From Strongylocentrotus purpuratus (taxonomy: Eukaryota > Echinodermata > Echinoidea > Camarodonta > Strongylocentrotidae), in contig NW_022145609.1 in NCBI RefSeq assembly GCF_000002235.5, positions 36,096,619-36,160,618 of the forward strand: a stretch of DNA of 64,000 nucleotides. The letters are read 5' to 3'. The translations under genes and the position numbers were made by a program. Positions 24,601 through 32,090 of this stretch are shown in pieces; the stretch's first letter is position 1, and every line of letters starts with the position of its first letter. The notes under the pieces are model-generated. The model did not search any database, was not told where the DNA came from, and was given only the letters and a program-made list of their open reading frames with translations.

Positions 24601-24701
24601 AAAAATAGTCAAGCTGTCTTACTGCAGTAGGAGGGTGACACCAATTGAACGGAGATGAAGACTGCAAGTGTCCAAACCCGTGACATGGTAGACCTATCCA
24701 T
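70..24701 (-). CDS. YWTD beta-propeller/EGF receptor-like gene, 5' part (7 exons seen)
   Basis: Spliced gene assembled by reading exons with matching GT/AG sites and phases: 24701-24623, 22523-22266, 8175-8010, 6964-6825, 6055-5795, 2358-2233, 183-70. The 1144 coding nucleotides give about 381 residues: a signal peptide, then six YWTD-type blades (FLAEA, IYWTD, VYWAD, IFWTD, LYWTD, IYFSD), then two EGF domains. Six blades make one complete LDL-receptor-class propeller, and a following EGF is the usual family arrangement. Having the propeller directly after the signal peptide, with no LDLa repeats, recalls LRP5/6, but nothing else identifies it as LRP5/6. It is expected at the cell surface or secreted. 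The last exon seen ends in phase 1 with a GTAAGT donor, so the gene continues beyond base 1. Intron 2 is about 14 kb and holds a nested gene. The probable paralog at 48.5-56.5 kb suggests the missing 3' part has CCP, transmembrane and tail exons. Confidence 0.85.
184..2232. other. Intron 6 of the propeller/EGF gene
   Basis: No exon is recognisable. It holds a poly-A tract (about 1127-1145) and a direct repeat of roughly 33 bp at 1096-1128 and 1287-1319 (core AAAATTGTAATTGTGAAATA). A satellite-bearing relic at about 1900-2125 is listed separately. Confidence 0.6.
1900..2125 (-). mobile_element. Relic of the satellite-carrying element (same family as 52.5-54.1 kb)
   Basis: Read on the minus strand, this contains CGCGAAGCGCGGAAGCTTTG followed by a CATTAAATTAT-type stretch, GAGAAAGAAGATGATTCG and TTAATCCTTGTCT. 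This is one unit of the 108-bp satellite at 52.8-54.0 kb. It is bounded by a C/G homopolymer (1903-1919) and by a GGGCGAAGCTAGGG-like end at about 2110-2128. It is an old partial copy inside an intron. Confidence 0.65.
2233..2358 (-). CDS. Exon 6: EGF-like domain after the propeller
   Basis: This 126-nt phase 1-1 exon (acceptor TATTCGCAG, donor TTTAA|GTAAGG) encodes 42 residues with six cysteines in EGF order: TSCPGGNFC, STGTC, a longer loop (VINQRQPDATF), RCIC, then DEGYNGKHC. Its place right after the propeller matches the YWTD-EGF pair of LDL-receptor relatives. It lacks the D-x-D/N-x-C calcium-binding start seen in exon 7. Confidence 0.85.
   Translation of the reverse strand: MHLVQEVTFVHLLGHALLTNVNRTLPFGVFVTKDITENTVI
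2490..2960 (-). pseudogene. Retroelement C-terminal relic
   Basis: On the minus strand around 2590-2525 the frame reads MHTWGFSKDGETKC and GEVQTMKH. This resembles the zinc-knuckle-like end of many non-LTR retrotransposon polymerases (HKWG...C.CG..QT..H), although one expected Cys appears as Ser. Frames upstream are broken by stops. A G-run (2491-2510) abuts the coding relic. It lies between exons 6 and 5 of the propeller gene. The family is not assigned. Confidence 0.45.
2961..4172. other. Intron 5, no recognised content
   Basis: AT-rich intronic sequence between the retroelement relic and the GC-rich element. The only structured piece seen is a short TA microsatellite at about 3920-3932. 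Confidence 0.5.
4172..5400. mobile_element. GC-rich DNA transposon with perfect 20-bp TIRs
   Basis: The left end CATGCCTAGGTCACATTTGC (about 4172-4191) and the right end GCAAATGTGACCTAGGCATG (about 5380-5399) are perfect inverted repeats. The interior is much more GC-rich than the host intron, with many CG(G)CCG and CGTACGG words. No transposase frame is visible, so it looks non-autonomous. A second element with its own TIRs is nested inside (4290-4867). Confidence 0.75.
4290..4867. mobile_element. Nested GC-rich element with CTATGGT-ACA ends
   Basis: The left end GCTATGGTGACAAATCAGAG and the right end (reverse complement GCTATGGTCACATTACCC) are imperfect inverted repeats enclosing about 575 bp. 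The interior is built of reiterated GCGACCGACCG/CCGCTCGG words that can self-pair. The ends resemble those of the enclosing element (GGTCACAT), so it may be a related family inserted into its relative. No coding frame is recognised. Confidence 0.6.
5401..5794. other. Intron 5, remainder
   Basis: Between the GC-rich element and exon 5. It contains a T/G homopolymer (5506-5526) and an A-run, nothing else recognised. Confidence 0.5.
5795..6055 (-). CDS. Exon 5: YWTD propeller blades 5-6
   Basis: This 261-nt phase 1-1 exon (acceptor TTTCATCAG, donor GCAG|GTAATC) encodes 87 residues. Blade 5 is EQLLYWTDTTENTIEVLNLD. Blade 6 is degenerate (HPFGIARYFEDIYFSD, then FDGVYVIDFPAG). It closes the six-bladed propeller directly before the EGF exon, as in LDL-receptor relatives. 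NST is a possible glycosylation site. Confidence 0.86.
6530..6660. repeat. Degenerate CCTAAA/CCCTAA tract
   Basis: Intron 4 contains a run of CCCTTA, CCTAAACCC, AACCCTAAAACC and similar words. It is loosely similar to telomeric (TTAGGG)n but too degenerate to be called an interstitial telomere. The rest of intron 4 (6056-6824) shows nothing. Confidence 0.4.
6825..6964 (-). CDS. Exon 4: YWTD propeller blade 4
   Basis: This 140-nt exon starts in phase 2 (acceptor GATTTAG|G) and ends in phase 1 (ACCG|GTACAAAT). It reads KIFWTDKGQYPKIEMANADG, then TERVTLLDGDVDSNFTDPTG and ICLGPT. This is an LDLR class B blade with W in the YWTD motif and the ANxDG turn. An NFT sequon is present. The phase switch 2 to 1 matches both neighbouring exons. 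Confidence 0.86.
6965..8009. other. Intron 3, no recognised content
   Basis: AT-rich sequence between propeller exons 3 and 4. No exon, repeat copy or structured element was recognised. Confidence 0.5.
8010..8175 (-). CDS. Exon 3: YWTD propeller blade 3
   Basis: This 166-nt exon enters in phase 1 (acceptor CTTTTCAG) and leaves in phase 2 (AAG|GTATTG). The junction with exon 2 creates a Tyr, giving YPYGIALNLDDDKVYWAD, the standard blade opening (PyGIAlD...vYWtD). It continues with MANLDGTSKTDLLTSG, the usual second half of an LDLR class B repeat. The exon lies just left of the transposon-like block that begins near 8258. Confidence 0.87.
8258..9911. mobile_element. GC-rich non-autonomous element, copy A
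   Basis: The left end TAGGGACTTTTAGATTTGC (about 8258) pairs with the right end GCAATTCTAAAAGTCCCTA (about 9893-9911) as imperfect inverted repeats. The interior is rich in GAGCGAGC/GCTCGCT and AATACGCA words. A segment reading KINLMT...LASEDST-like residues on + is conserved in the inverted copy at 21.0-21.3 kb, a hint of a former reading frame, but no transposase motif is seen. A tail reading AATACGCAAAGGTGTGACTG at about 9815-9834 recurs at 20990 and 21585. Confidence 0.6.
10360..10870. repeat. Cluster of TGGCAAAACAACGTATGTC motifs in both orientations
   Basis: At least seven copies of a roughly 19-23-bp motif lie here: forward near 10367, 10620, 10673, 10752 and 10800, and reverse near 10566 and 10695. 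The pair at about 10672-10716 forms an almost perfect back-to-back palindrome. Spacers contain short GCTCCGCGC(C/A)GCTG repeats. A matching cluster lies at 19842-20190. The function is unknown; these may be termini of small foldback elements inserted into one another. Confidence 0.7.
10932..10998. repeat. Interrupted poly-G tract
   Basis: G-runs separated by single A residues over about 65 bp, a simple repeat with G-quadruplex potential on the + strand. Confidence 0.9.
11000..13560. other. AT-rich intronic stretch with short dispersed repeats
   Basis: No exon is recognised. TATGAAATATGCATTATTA recurs near 12056, 12732 and 12820. GAAATATTTAATTGGAAGG followed by GTTAGTCCAACTG recurs near 13283 and 13470. 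A 142-bp tandem duplication (13039-13280) is listed separately. Confidence 0.6.
13039..13285. repeat. Tandem duplication, period about 142 bp
   Basis: Two copies starting CATTAATACCTCGCTAAT (about 13039) and CATTAATAACTCGCTAAT (about 13181) share GTAAGCGTCCGTAATGTATA and ACAATGCATCTATCACAGTA with few differences. Confidence 0.85.
13644..13969 (-). CDS. Nested gene last exon, Cys/Trp-rich domain
   Basis: Acceptor TTGCAATCAG at 13971-13970, then an open frame of 107 codons to TAG. Landmarks: GKRRYRHAADRLSR at the start, CHCRRHC at mid-exon, then NWQECWRLDYSDWRYWV, a basic stretch RRGRLSRRKYTL and GKEVCKTYFLHTIGY. The Cys/Trp/basic spacing resembles the N-terminal half of a multicopy uncharacterised invertebrate family; that recollection could not be checked. 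After the stop, the next frame reads RTALLKGNKDKRGAHTL to a stop at 13594-13592, which looks like the family's expected continuation, suggesting a one- or two-base frameshift near 13650. Confidence 0.55.
13644..19563 (-). CDS. Nested gene with a tandemly duplicated symmetric exon
   Basis: Reconstructed spliced gene inside intron 2 of the propeller gene, same strand: exon 19563-19491, four copies of a 150-nt exon (17842-17693, 17187-17038, 16536-16387, 15881-15732), and a last exon from 13969. Every junction is phase 1, and all donors and acceptors are GT/AG. If all copies are used the protein has a short basic N-terminus, four near-identical 50-residue basic/Pro/Ser modules and a Cys/Trp-rich C-terminal domain. 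The C-terminal domain resembles, from memory, a multicopy uncharacterised family of invertebrates (PC..C...C, W.L, VC+..FL.T). Function unknown. The last exon may be frameshifted, so this could be a recent pseudogene or a domesticated transposon gene. Expression is not shown. Confidence 0.6.
14080..14724. other. Intron of the nested gene, no recognised content
   Basis: AT-rich sequence between the last exon and the minisatellite. Nothing identifiable was seen. Confidence 0.5.
14725..15130. repeat. Minisatellite, unit 31-32 bp
   Basis: About a dozen units built on TGGTGAATGGTGTTTCAATGG, with alternating middles (TGGATTCTGTA, TGGTGTATGA, TGGAATTGTA). It joins the truncated exon copy at about 15131. 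Confidence 0.93.
15132..15224 (-). pseudogene. Truncated repeated exon (fifth copy)
   Basis: The acceptor and first 93 nt of the repeated exon are present, then homology stops at a GGATCTCC junction with the TGGTGAATGG minisatellite. The donor is lost, so this copy cannot be spliced in like the others. It marks the left break of the array. Confidence 0.7.
15732..15881 (-). CDS. Repeated exon copy 4 (last intact copy)
   Basis: This 150-nt phase 1-1 exon is open throughout. It differs by LVQVPSG in place of LGQVPSG and KQTTFP in place of KPTTFP. Its phase-1 donor joins the acceptor at 13969 to give a Gly codon, linking the array to the C-terminal exon. Confidence 0.6.
16387..16536 (-). CDS. 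Repeated exon copy 3
   Basis: This 150-nt phase 1-1 exon is open throughout and has the RRRRELSELPG variant. Acceptor (AATGTAG) and donor (CACAG|GTAGGA) match the other copies. The surrounding roughly 505-bp intron is also duplicated. Confidence 0.6.
17038..17187 (-). CDS. Repeated exon copy 2
   Basis: This 150-nt phase 1-1 exon is open throughout. It reads LGQVPSGSKAQRKPTTFP, then EPEANSKEIRRRKELSEWPG and GSTSRSST. It shares the RKELSEWPG variant with copy 1, whereas copies 3 and 4 have RRELSELPG, so the copies form two pairs. Confidence 0.6.
17693..17842 (-). CDS. Repeated exon copy 1 (most upstream)
   Basis: This 150-nt phase 1-1 exon lies between acceptor AATGTAG and donor CACAG|GTAGGA. 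It reads LGQVPSGGKAQRK, then a TTFPLEPEANSKEIRRRKEL core and a Ser/Thr-rich end, without stops. It sits at the right edge of the 655-bp repeat array, next to the CTAG-rich tract. Confidence 0.6.
17890..19170. repeat. CTAG/AGATCT-dense cryptic repeat tract
   Basis: More than 1 kb saturated with TCTAGA, AGATCT, CCTAGA and their overlaps (e.g. AATCTAGATCTAGATCTAGA near 18262), making many small palindromes. It lies within the first intron of the nested gene and contains a G-run (17973-17984) and C-run (18569-18579). Some stretches inside (18310-18470, 18540-18660) are ordinary sequence. Confidence 0.85.
19491..19563 (-). CDS. Nested gene exon 1
   Basis: ATG at 19563 with G at -3 and +4, then 24 codons (MEARRTRGQVILDLALQKVR, then KLKQ) and one extra base before a strong donor CAAG|GTACGT. 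The phase-1 end fits the acceptor phase of every repeated exon. The frame stays open for several codons upstream of the ATG, so the start is a choice of the first good ATG. Confidence 0.55.
19842..20190. repeat. Second cluster of TGGCAAAACAACGTATGTC motifs
   Basis: Reverse copies lie near 19844, 19871, 19990 and 20150; forward copies near 19922 and 19963. The pair at about 19963-20003 forms a back-to-back palindrome through GTCGAC. The copy at 20150-20180 and the one at 10360-10385 share the extended context CGGCCGTGATC, in opposite orientations. Confidence 0.7.
20397..21612. mobile_element. GC-rich non-autonomous element, inverted copy A'
   Basis: Its reverse complement matches 8275-9776. 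GGCAGTCATGCCCAATAAAG at 20401 mirrors the sequence ending at 9776, and the KINLMT-type segment at 21300-21080 mirrors 8400-8480. It also carries the AATACGC...AAAGGTGTGA tail twice (about 20975 and 21570). It is diverged and internally rearranged relative to copy A. Confidence 0.65.
20855..20945. repeat. Short tandem repeat of GAATTCATTCCTTGATTTC units
   Basis: Four to five units of about 21 bp, each centred on GAATTC, ending in an inverted unit (AATTCTTGATATCAAGAA). It lies inside copy A' and is absent from copy A. Confidence 0.85.
21613..22265. other. Left part of propeller gene intron 2 next to exon 2
   Basis: No exon or known repeat recognised between copy A' and exon 2. Confidence 0.5.
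22266..22523 (-). CDS. Exon 2: YWTD propeller blades 1-2
   Basis: This 258-nt phase 1-1 exon has acceptor TTATTGCAG and donor ATT|GTAAGTTAG. It encodes 86 residues. DKMFLAEAANATIF is a degenerate first blade (FLAEA in place of YWTD). LEFPVGVEFDPRSELIYWTD is a canonical second blade, followed by NRAALNGSS. Several N-x-S/T sequons are present (NAT, NTS, NGS), consistent with an extracellular glycoprotein. Confidence 0.85.
22662..22800 (-). mobile_element. tRNA-derived SINE, copy 1
   Basis: On the minus strand GGAGGTGTTGTGTTATAGTG precedes GGGTTCGAATCCCAGC (B-box-like) and AATGTCCTTTGGCAAGACA. The same layout occurs at 34475-34592 and 36608-36790. This copy has the best preserved B box. It lies in intron 1 of the propeller gene. 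Confidence 0.75.
22801..24608. other. Intron 1 of the propeller gene
   Basis: AT-rich with a TCA/ATC microsatellite (about 23756-23806) and an AAT/AGT run (about 24221-24248). No coding sequence recognised. Confidence 0.6.
24623..24701 (-). CDS. Exon 1: signal peptide
   Basis: The ATG at 24701 opens 26 codons plus one base. Residues begin MDRSTMSRVW, followed by a hydrophobic stretch (TLAVFISVQLV) and a small-residue/Cys end (SPSYC), a typical secretory signal. The donor reads CA|GTAAGAC and leaves phase 1, which joins the next exon to form a Thr codon. A second in-frame ATG lies at codon 6. A pyrimidine-rich stretch ending in AG (TTTCTTTCAAG) lies a little upstream, so a noncoding exon further upstream is possible. 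Confidence 0.8.
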
Positions 24702-26940
24702 TTTCCAAGATAAAGTTGCAAGGTTCCTTGAAAGAAACAAGAAAAAAAGATGTTGGTAGCCTAAAAAGTGTGATATTAATTCACATTTGTTTATGACCAT
24801 GTAAATGGAGCAAGAGACGGCCTTCAGATTTAGAAGAGGCGGTTTAGTTTTGCTAAAGATGAACAATAATGTGTGAGCTCTTTCATCTTTAATGTCGGTT
24901 AAGAGAAGAAAAGTTTTCTGAGAAAGATAACCCTTCAATTGCTCTCCTATATGGAAATTGAAAGGCTTTGGACAAACGTCAATTTCATAGTGTGCGTGCA
25001 GTCCCATACATCCTTTTCGGTGTGTATTATATCTGATTTAAAGTCGGATTGAGTAATTTACCTTGTTGTTTTAATTATCATAAATCTTCACAGCATACAC
25101 CAATTCATTCACCTTTCCTAACTGCTTTCGGAATTTTGTTTATGAATGGCGATCACATGACAAGAACTCAACTTTATCCTTTTATAATAAATGTAAAGAT
25201 CAAAGCTTTTTATGCAATCATCAATTTTTCCGAAAGTAGATTCCATAGTTTTATTTCACATACAAATTAAAGAACAACTGGAGCATTCATCATGGAACTC
25301 CGAGTCAATTGAGAAAGCAAGTTATTCTGAAATGTTAATTGTGTTTTAAATAGGAACATAGGTGGTTTAATAAGGTTTTAAAAATATGATTGATCCAACT
25401 TTGCTGAAAACCACAAGCCATGAAAGCAATGGAAGCAGAAATGGGTACATAATATATGACTACATCGAGAAGTGACATAGAAATTTGGAGTCAGAAATTT
25501 GTCAGAAATAGTCAACTATTTCTAATTTAGGCCTATCTAGGTTTTCTTGCTTTATCAAGTATATCCAAAAGAAGATGTAATACATAGTTACCAGGACCAT
25601 AGTCCCATTTCGGACTCATGGCATTTCATACGATATTGACAGCATCTTACAGTGGGCAAAACAAGAATTCGTTTGATGTAAGATACTTCATGAGAAAATA
25701 TTGTCATGTCATATGCCAACATTTCCACGTAGGGGACAAAAAGAAAGAGAACGCTCACAATCTTTTGTGTTTGTTTAACCTTCATCAAAACACCAATGAA
25801 ACATGGCGATTACACTAACTTACCCGTAGTGGCTTACAAATGTTAATGACAATAGTGATCAAAGAGTTGCGGTTCATCAACAGAATAATAATCAATATCC
25901 TTATGATTCCCCACTGATAATAATAACAATGATAAATATTACCAACGTTTTCACAAATAGCAACAGTGATATGGTTGCATACCATAATTACAAAATAAAT
26001 ATCAGGAAAGTTACAAAGTTCACAAAGACGACTTCTCCATACGATTAAAAACAGCGTTGTCATGGTAATCCTCCTGTGCGATGGCCTCTGAAAAGTACAG
26101 TAATGTACATTTGCTATGAACTGTGAGTCGTCAATTGAACAACGCTTCGTCATTTGACAATACATGATTTTGCGATTTTAGTGATTCGTCGCATATCCTG
26201 AAATTATCATGGGATATGATGAAGAAAAAATAATTAATGAATCTCATCTTTGAATTATGCAAAAGATTATAACATGGTTGTAATTTTGACACTGTAATAT
26301 GGAGTCGCAAGCATACAATTTGGCGATTTGTCTCACATACCGTCAGGAATTGGTTCGTTGGCAAAAGCGGTCGTAGGGATAACAGTTGGAGATAGGCACT
26401 AAAACCGCTGTTAGTTATTTGCAACTGCCATGCATTAAAATGCATTATAAGAATCCATTTATTAGTCAATTGGAATGAGATGAAGAGAGAGGAAAGAGAA
26501 AAAGCGAGAGATAGAGAGAGAGTAGGGGCAGAGACAAAAAATATCAAACGCGAAATGAAACATATCATGATCTGATAGTATAGGAATAGAGACAGAGAGG
26601 AAGGAACTGGCATACAATTGGAATATGCACTGTGTTATTTTATATAAATTTATTTGTAGATAAATGCGTTTTGAACTGACTGATATTTTTCTGCATTCTA
26701 TTAATGTAAGACACGTAAACGGGGCCTTTTAAAGCCCTCATTCGGCAAAACACATATTATTCCATATAAGATTGGTTTTATTTTGGTTTTGTGTCGTATC
26801 ATGTTGTTTGAGTTCATTAGACTTTACTGCTTTAACTGTTATCATTCCTACAACCTTCCCTCTATATAGAATGGTGGATGTATATATATATATATATATA
26901 TATATAAATCACATTGGCACCCCCTCACACGCATGGACTT
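24702..26940. other. 5' flank of the propeller gene
   Basis: No exon recognised. It contains an AG-rich tract (about 26475-26530) and a (TA)n run (26880-26905). A promoter cannot be pinned down; a spliced upstream noncoding exon remains possible. Confidence 0.4.
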
Positions 26941-28424
26941 ACACACACACACATACACACTTAGTCTCTTTCCCCCTCTCTCTCTCCCTCTCTCTCTCTA
27001 TCTCTCTCTCTCTCTCTCTTTCCTATTCCTCCGGATCTACACATAGAATAAAACAACGATATATTTATACTATTATTTAAATGTCCACATCATTCGTTCA
27101 AACAGAAACGAGCAGAACAGCTAAGAGCAATCTCTATTATGTAAAATCGAAAAACAAATAAGGGGGTTTTCCATTTTAAACCACCCCAAATGATGTTTTG
27201 TCAATTTAATAGGCTTATGAACACGAATTCGATTATCACGCTTCGGTAAAAATTAACAATCATGTTTTGCTGTGAACACGTTATTTGCGAGTCTTTACAT
27301 TCTTGCTCGGTGTAGGAAAAAGGGCTAAAGGAAAAAAATATGAACGATATTCTGTACATTGTGACCATGATGACTCTCCTCTTTTTCTCCCTTTGTCGAA
27401 TTTTACACTTTGATGCCTTATTGTTAGGCAGTCAACCGATTCTTTCCATATGGTTACATGGCAGCGTAAGCCTCTTTGTATTGTATGCTTAATATACGTT
27501 GAGGGCACGTTCAACATACACCTGCCTTACATAATACGGACAACTTCATAGTAAAACAAAAAAAATTGGGCATGCTCGTCAATCCGAATACTTGATAAAT
27601 ACTTATAAAATATTTTTTCACATACAATGCTATCAGTGTTGACATTTTCCCTTCCATTGTAGTCATTGTAATAAAGGATGGGTAGTTCTAGGCCATTCTT
27701 TATTATATTCACCTATAGTATGGATCATTTGAGCTCTTTTTGTGTGTACAGAGCACGTCTATTTGGCAAGACTCTTTTGTTTGTATATACATATTCGATA
27801 ACTGTATTTTCAAGACCAATGAGGGTCTCAAACAAAATTAGGAATTCTCGGTCAATACAAAATGCCTCTTTAATATGGTTTTAAGAAAACAAGAACAGTT
27901 ACAAATTGTAAGTTGATGTCAGATGGATGGATATTTACTGCCTGTACGGTCATGACGGTAACTTTCTAAACATGTTACCTAAGAGTAAAATAATACGCCC
28001 TGTTTATGATATCCACATTGATGACGAAATAGAGAGCTAATCTTATTTTCAACGTTTCTTAATATGTAAACAGAATTCATCAGCTATTGATAGATGCAGT
28101 TAAAGCTGAACGTACCAGGGATCAAAAGGGGTTTCCCCTCCATTTGTGTTTTTCTGCATCAATTTGAGGACATTGGTTGTTTGGAAGATATTAATTCGTT
28201 ATAATGCTCGAGCGCTGTTATGACAGCCGTGCTAATTGTCGGTGTAATAATAGAGCGTTAGGAGTGGTAAATTTGCCAGACATGAGCGCTATACAAGACT
28301 CCACTAGCATCTTTTGTTATTATAAAGTTCCCTCCAGCGATTACAAAATCCTTCTTCAGCATGTTCAAATGCCTTCAAAGAGATGAGAGAATCAGCTCCC
28401 CTCAAAGACCCCTATTCTTCCGTA

Positions 28425-28660
28425 TCAGGACAATCTCCTCTGGACAATCACCTCCCGGAAAACTACCACCCAAAGACAATACCGCCCCCCCCCTCATAAA
28501 TCAATCCTACAAGGAAAATCACCTCGAGGACAATTAACCCCGGAAATTGCACCTAGGACAATAACCCCCGTGGACAATTACTCCTACCATGACAATTACC
28601 CCATCCCTCCTACCCCTGAAATTTACCCCCACCCCCCTCGGAAATTATCCCTTTTGTTTT
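28425..28660. repeat. Degenerate GGACAATTACCCC repeat, left arm
   Basis: About a dozen imperfect 13-15-bp units of GGACAAT(T/C)AC(C)CC type. The complementary form (GGGGTAATTGTCC-like) appears at about 28715-28795 and 29360-29440, bracketing the LINE fragment. The duplicate shows the same layout at about 31020-31230, 31325-31400 and 31915-31990. Confidence 0.75.
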
Positions 28661-28798
28661 TTAAAAGAGGAACCCACCTTGATAATAAGTTTGTTTTATT
28701 TTTATTTATATTTTTTTCGGGGATCATTGTCCTCCGGGGGGGGGGGGGGGGAGGAAAGGGGATAATTTCGATGGATGTTGTTCTTCGGGGGTGATTAA

Positions 28799-29360
28799 TA
28801 TTAATAATAATAATAATAAATGTAACTTAAATAGCGCCAAATCCATTTTGTGGAGTGATCAAGGCGCCTTTAGAAGTAATTAAGCATTAATCAGAAGCGT
28901 TTGTACATGATTTTTTTAAGAAATCAGAGGCTGTACACTTGTTTATGTCTTCATGAAGGTTATTCTATAAGGAAGGACACGCGTCAGCAAAGAATCTTTC
29001 CCCCAAAATGTTTGTAACTTTAGGAATCACAAGGGAACCGGAAATAGATAAGCGTAAAGATCTCACGGGGTGTAATTTTGGATTTAAAGAAATATTGTAT
29101 AGGGGAGCAGAACCGTGAATGCAATGAAAAGTGAGCACAAAAAAAATCATGAACATGATGCGCTCTTTAACAGGGAGCCAGTACAGCGACTGCAAAACAG
29201 ACGTGAGATGGCTATACCCGCTTGGTGAACAAAGTGACAATGCGAGCCACATCGTTTGAAGCTTTTGGAGCTTGGACAACAGGTTATATTGAACAAAAGG
29301 GCAATGCCAAAGCGGTCAAGACTGAAGGAAATCAAGGCGTGGACTACTTTTTCAGTCCCC
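28799..29360 (-). mobile_element. CR1-like LINE 3' fragment
   Basis: The minus strand carries reverse-transcriptase C-terminal residues (SLYWLPVKERI, then HCIHGSAPLYNISL and RSLRLSISGSLVIPKV) and ends with a GGCGCTATTTAAG-type stretch and (TTA)n tail at 28799-28821. Stops and frameshifts break the frame. 5'-truncated, as usual for LINE copies. Confidence 0.75.
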
Positions 29361-29560
29361 CTTAGGGGTAATTTGGGAGTAATTGTCCCGCTAGTAATCG
29401 GCCGGGTAATGATTGCCTAGGGGGTGATTGTGCTAGAATCCACTTCTTCATCTATTAACATGTCTAACCTTCTCTTACTTTTTACCCTTTCAGTATAAAA
29501 GATGCTACAGGTATCTTTCTTTCTCCCTAAATAATTACTGTGAGGCAAACGATGGAATTA

Positions 29561-32090
29561 CACACACACATACACACTTAGTCTCTTTCCCCCTCTCTCT
29601 CCCTTTCCTATTCCTCCAGATATACACATAGAATAAAACAACAATATATTTATACTATTATTTAAATGTCCACATCATTCGTTTAAACAGAAACGAGCAG
29701 AACAGCTATTAAAGAGCAATCTCTATTATGTAAAATCGAAAAACAAATAAGGGGGTTTCCCATTTACCCCCCCCCCCCCCCCCAATGCTGTTTTGTCATT
29801 TTGATAGGCTTATGAACACGAATTCGATTATCACGCTTCGGTGAAAATTAACAATCATGTTTTGCTGTGAACACGTTATCTGCGAGTCTATACATTCTTG
29901 CTCGGTGTCTAAAAAAGGGCTAAAAGAAAAAATATGAACGATATTCTGTACATTGTGACCATGATGACTCTCCTCTTTTTCTCCCTTTGTCGAATTTTAC
30001 ACTTTGATGCCTTATTGTTAGGCAGTCAACCGATTCTTTCCATATGGTTACATGGCAGCGTAAGCCTCTTTGTATTGTATGCTTAATATACGTTGAGGGC
30101 ACGTTCAACATACACCTGCCTTACACAATACGAACAACTTCATAGTAAAAAAAAAAAAAATTGGGCATGCTCGTCAATCCGAATATTTGATAAATACTTA
30201 TAAAATATTTTTTCACATACAATGCTATCAGTGTTGACATTTTCCCTTCCTTTGTAGTCATTGTAATAAAGGATGGGTAGTTCTAGGCCATTCTTTATTA
30301 TATTCACCTATAGTATGGATCATTTCAACTCTTTTTGTGTGTACAGAGCACGTCTATTTGGCAAGACTCTTTTGTTTGTATATACATATTCGATAACTGT
30401 ATTTTCAAGACCAATGAGGGTCTCAAACAAAATTAGGAATTCTCGGTCGATACAAAATGCCTCTTAAATATGGTGTTAAGAAAACAAGAACAGTTACAAA
30501 TTGTAAGTTGATGTCAGATGGATGGATATTACTGCCTGTAAGGTCATGACAGTAACTTTATAAACATGTTACCTAAGAGTAAAATAATACCCCCTGTTTA
30601 TGATATTCACATTGATGACGAAATAGAGAGCTAATCTTATCTTCAACGTTTCTTAATATGTAAACAGAATTCATCAGCTATTGATTGATGCAGTTAAAGT
30701 TGAACGTACAAGGCATCAATAGGGGTTTCCCCTCCATTTTTGTTTTTTCTGCAACAAGTTGAGGACAATGGTTATTTGGCAGATAACAATTCGTTATAAT
30801 GCTAGAGCGCTGTAATTGCAGCTGTGCTATTGTCGGGGTAATAATATAAAGCGCTAGGAGTGGCAATTTGCTAGACATGAGCGCTATACGAGACTCCACT
30901 AGCATCATTGTTATTATAAAGTTCCCTCCAGCGATTAAAAATGCCTTCTTCAGCATGTTCAAATGCCTTCAAAGAGATGAGAAAATCAGCTTCCCTTAAA
31001 GACCCCACTTCTTCCATATTAGGACAATTTCCTCTGGACAATCACCCCCGGAAAACTACAACCCAAAGACAATACCCCCCCCCCCCCCTCATAAGTTAAT
31101 CCATAAAAAAAACCACCTCGAGGACAATTAACCCCTGAAAATTGCCCCTAGGACAATAACCCCCGTGGACAATTACTCCTACCATGAAAATTACTCCATC
31201 CCTTCCAACCCTAAAATTTCCCCCCCCCGCCCCCTCTCTCGTAAGTTATCCTTTTTGTTTTTAAAAGAGGAACCCACCCTGATAATAAGTTTGTTTATAA
31301 TTTTTTTGATTAATTTTTTTCGGGGGGATTGTCCTCGAGGGGGGGGGGGGGGGAGGAAAGGAGTAATTTTCACAGGGGTTATTTTCCGGGGGTGATTAAT
31401 AATAATGTGGAGTGATCAAGGCACATGTAGAAATGTATTAGAAGCGTTTGTACATGATTTTTAAAAGGAATCAGAGGTGAAACACTTTTTTGTATGTCTT
31501 CAGGAAGGCTATTCCATAAGGAAGGACACGCGTGAGCAAAGGATCTTTCCCGCCAAATTTTTGCAACTTTAGGGATCACAAGGGAACCGAAAGTAAATGA
31601 GCGTAAAGATCTCGCGAATGTGTAATTTTGGATTAAAGAAATATAGTACAGGGGAGCAGAACCGTGAATGCAATGAAAAGTGAGCAAAAAAATCATGAAA
31701 ATGATGCGCTCTTTAACAGGGAGCCAGTACAGCGACTGCAAAACAGACGTGAGATGGCTTTACCCGCTTGGTGAACAAAGTGATAATGCGAGCCATATCG
31801 TTTGAAGCTTCTGGAGCTTGGACAACAGGTTCTGGGGTAAATTGAACAAAAGGGCATTGCCAAAGCGGTCAAGACGGAAGGAAATCAAGGCGTGGACTAC
31901 TTTTTCAGTCCCCCTTAGGGATAATTTGAGGGTAATTGTCCCGCTAGTAATTGGCCGGTAGTGATTGCCCAGGGGGTGATTGTCCTAGAATCCACTTCTT
32001 CATCTAACATGTCTAATCTACCTTTACATTTTACCCTCTCAGTATAAAAGATGCTACAGGTATCTTCTTTCTCCCTAAATAATCACTGAT
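29561..32090. repeat. Tandem duplication of about 2.55-2.59 kb, copy 2
   Basis: Same landmarks as copy 1, with scattered substitutions and small indels; the (TC)n run is shorter and the (AAT)n LINE tail is nearly lost at about 31398. The GTGAGGCAAACGATGGAAT that ends copy 1 (29541) reappears inverted just after copy 2 (about 32091-32110). Confidence 0.92.
31385..31880 (-). mobile_element. CR1-like LINE 3' fragment, duplicated copy
   Basis: Second copy of the fragment at 28.8-29.36 kb. The frame is better preserved here: SLYWLPVKERIIFMIFLLTF, CIHGSAPLYYISL, then RSFAHACPSLWNSLPEDIQK, the classic end of CR1/L2-type reverse transcriptases. Most of the 3' tail is missing. Confidence 0.75.

Larger units (their letters stand above)
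26941..29560. repeat. Tandem duplication of about 2.55-2.59 kb, copy 1
   Basis: Starts with ACACAC...CTTAGTCTCTTTCCCC and (TC)n, ends with AGTATAAAAGATGCTACAGG and TCTCCCTAAATAATTACTG. The same order of landmarks repeats 2549-2585 bp later. It contains a run of GGACAAT(T/C)ACC units, poly-G, and a LINE 3' fragment. Confidence 0.92.

Noticed and set aside
24609..25007. A longer minus-strand frame starting at 25007 as the receptor start
   Set aside because: The upstream part has no domain or coding character; the ATG at 24701 directly precedes a good signal peptide, so the long frame is chance extension.
26772..27080. Open frame of 102 codons on +
   Set aside because: Most of it translates (TA)n, (CA)n and (TC)n microsatellites.
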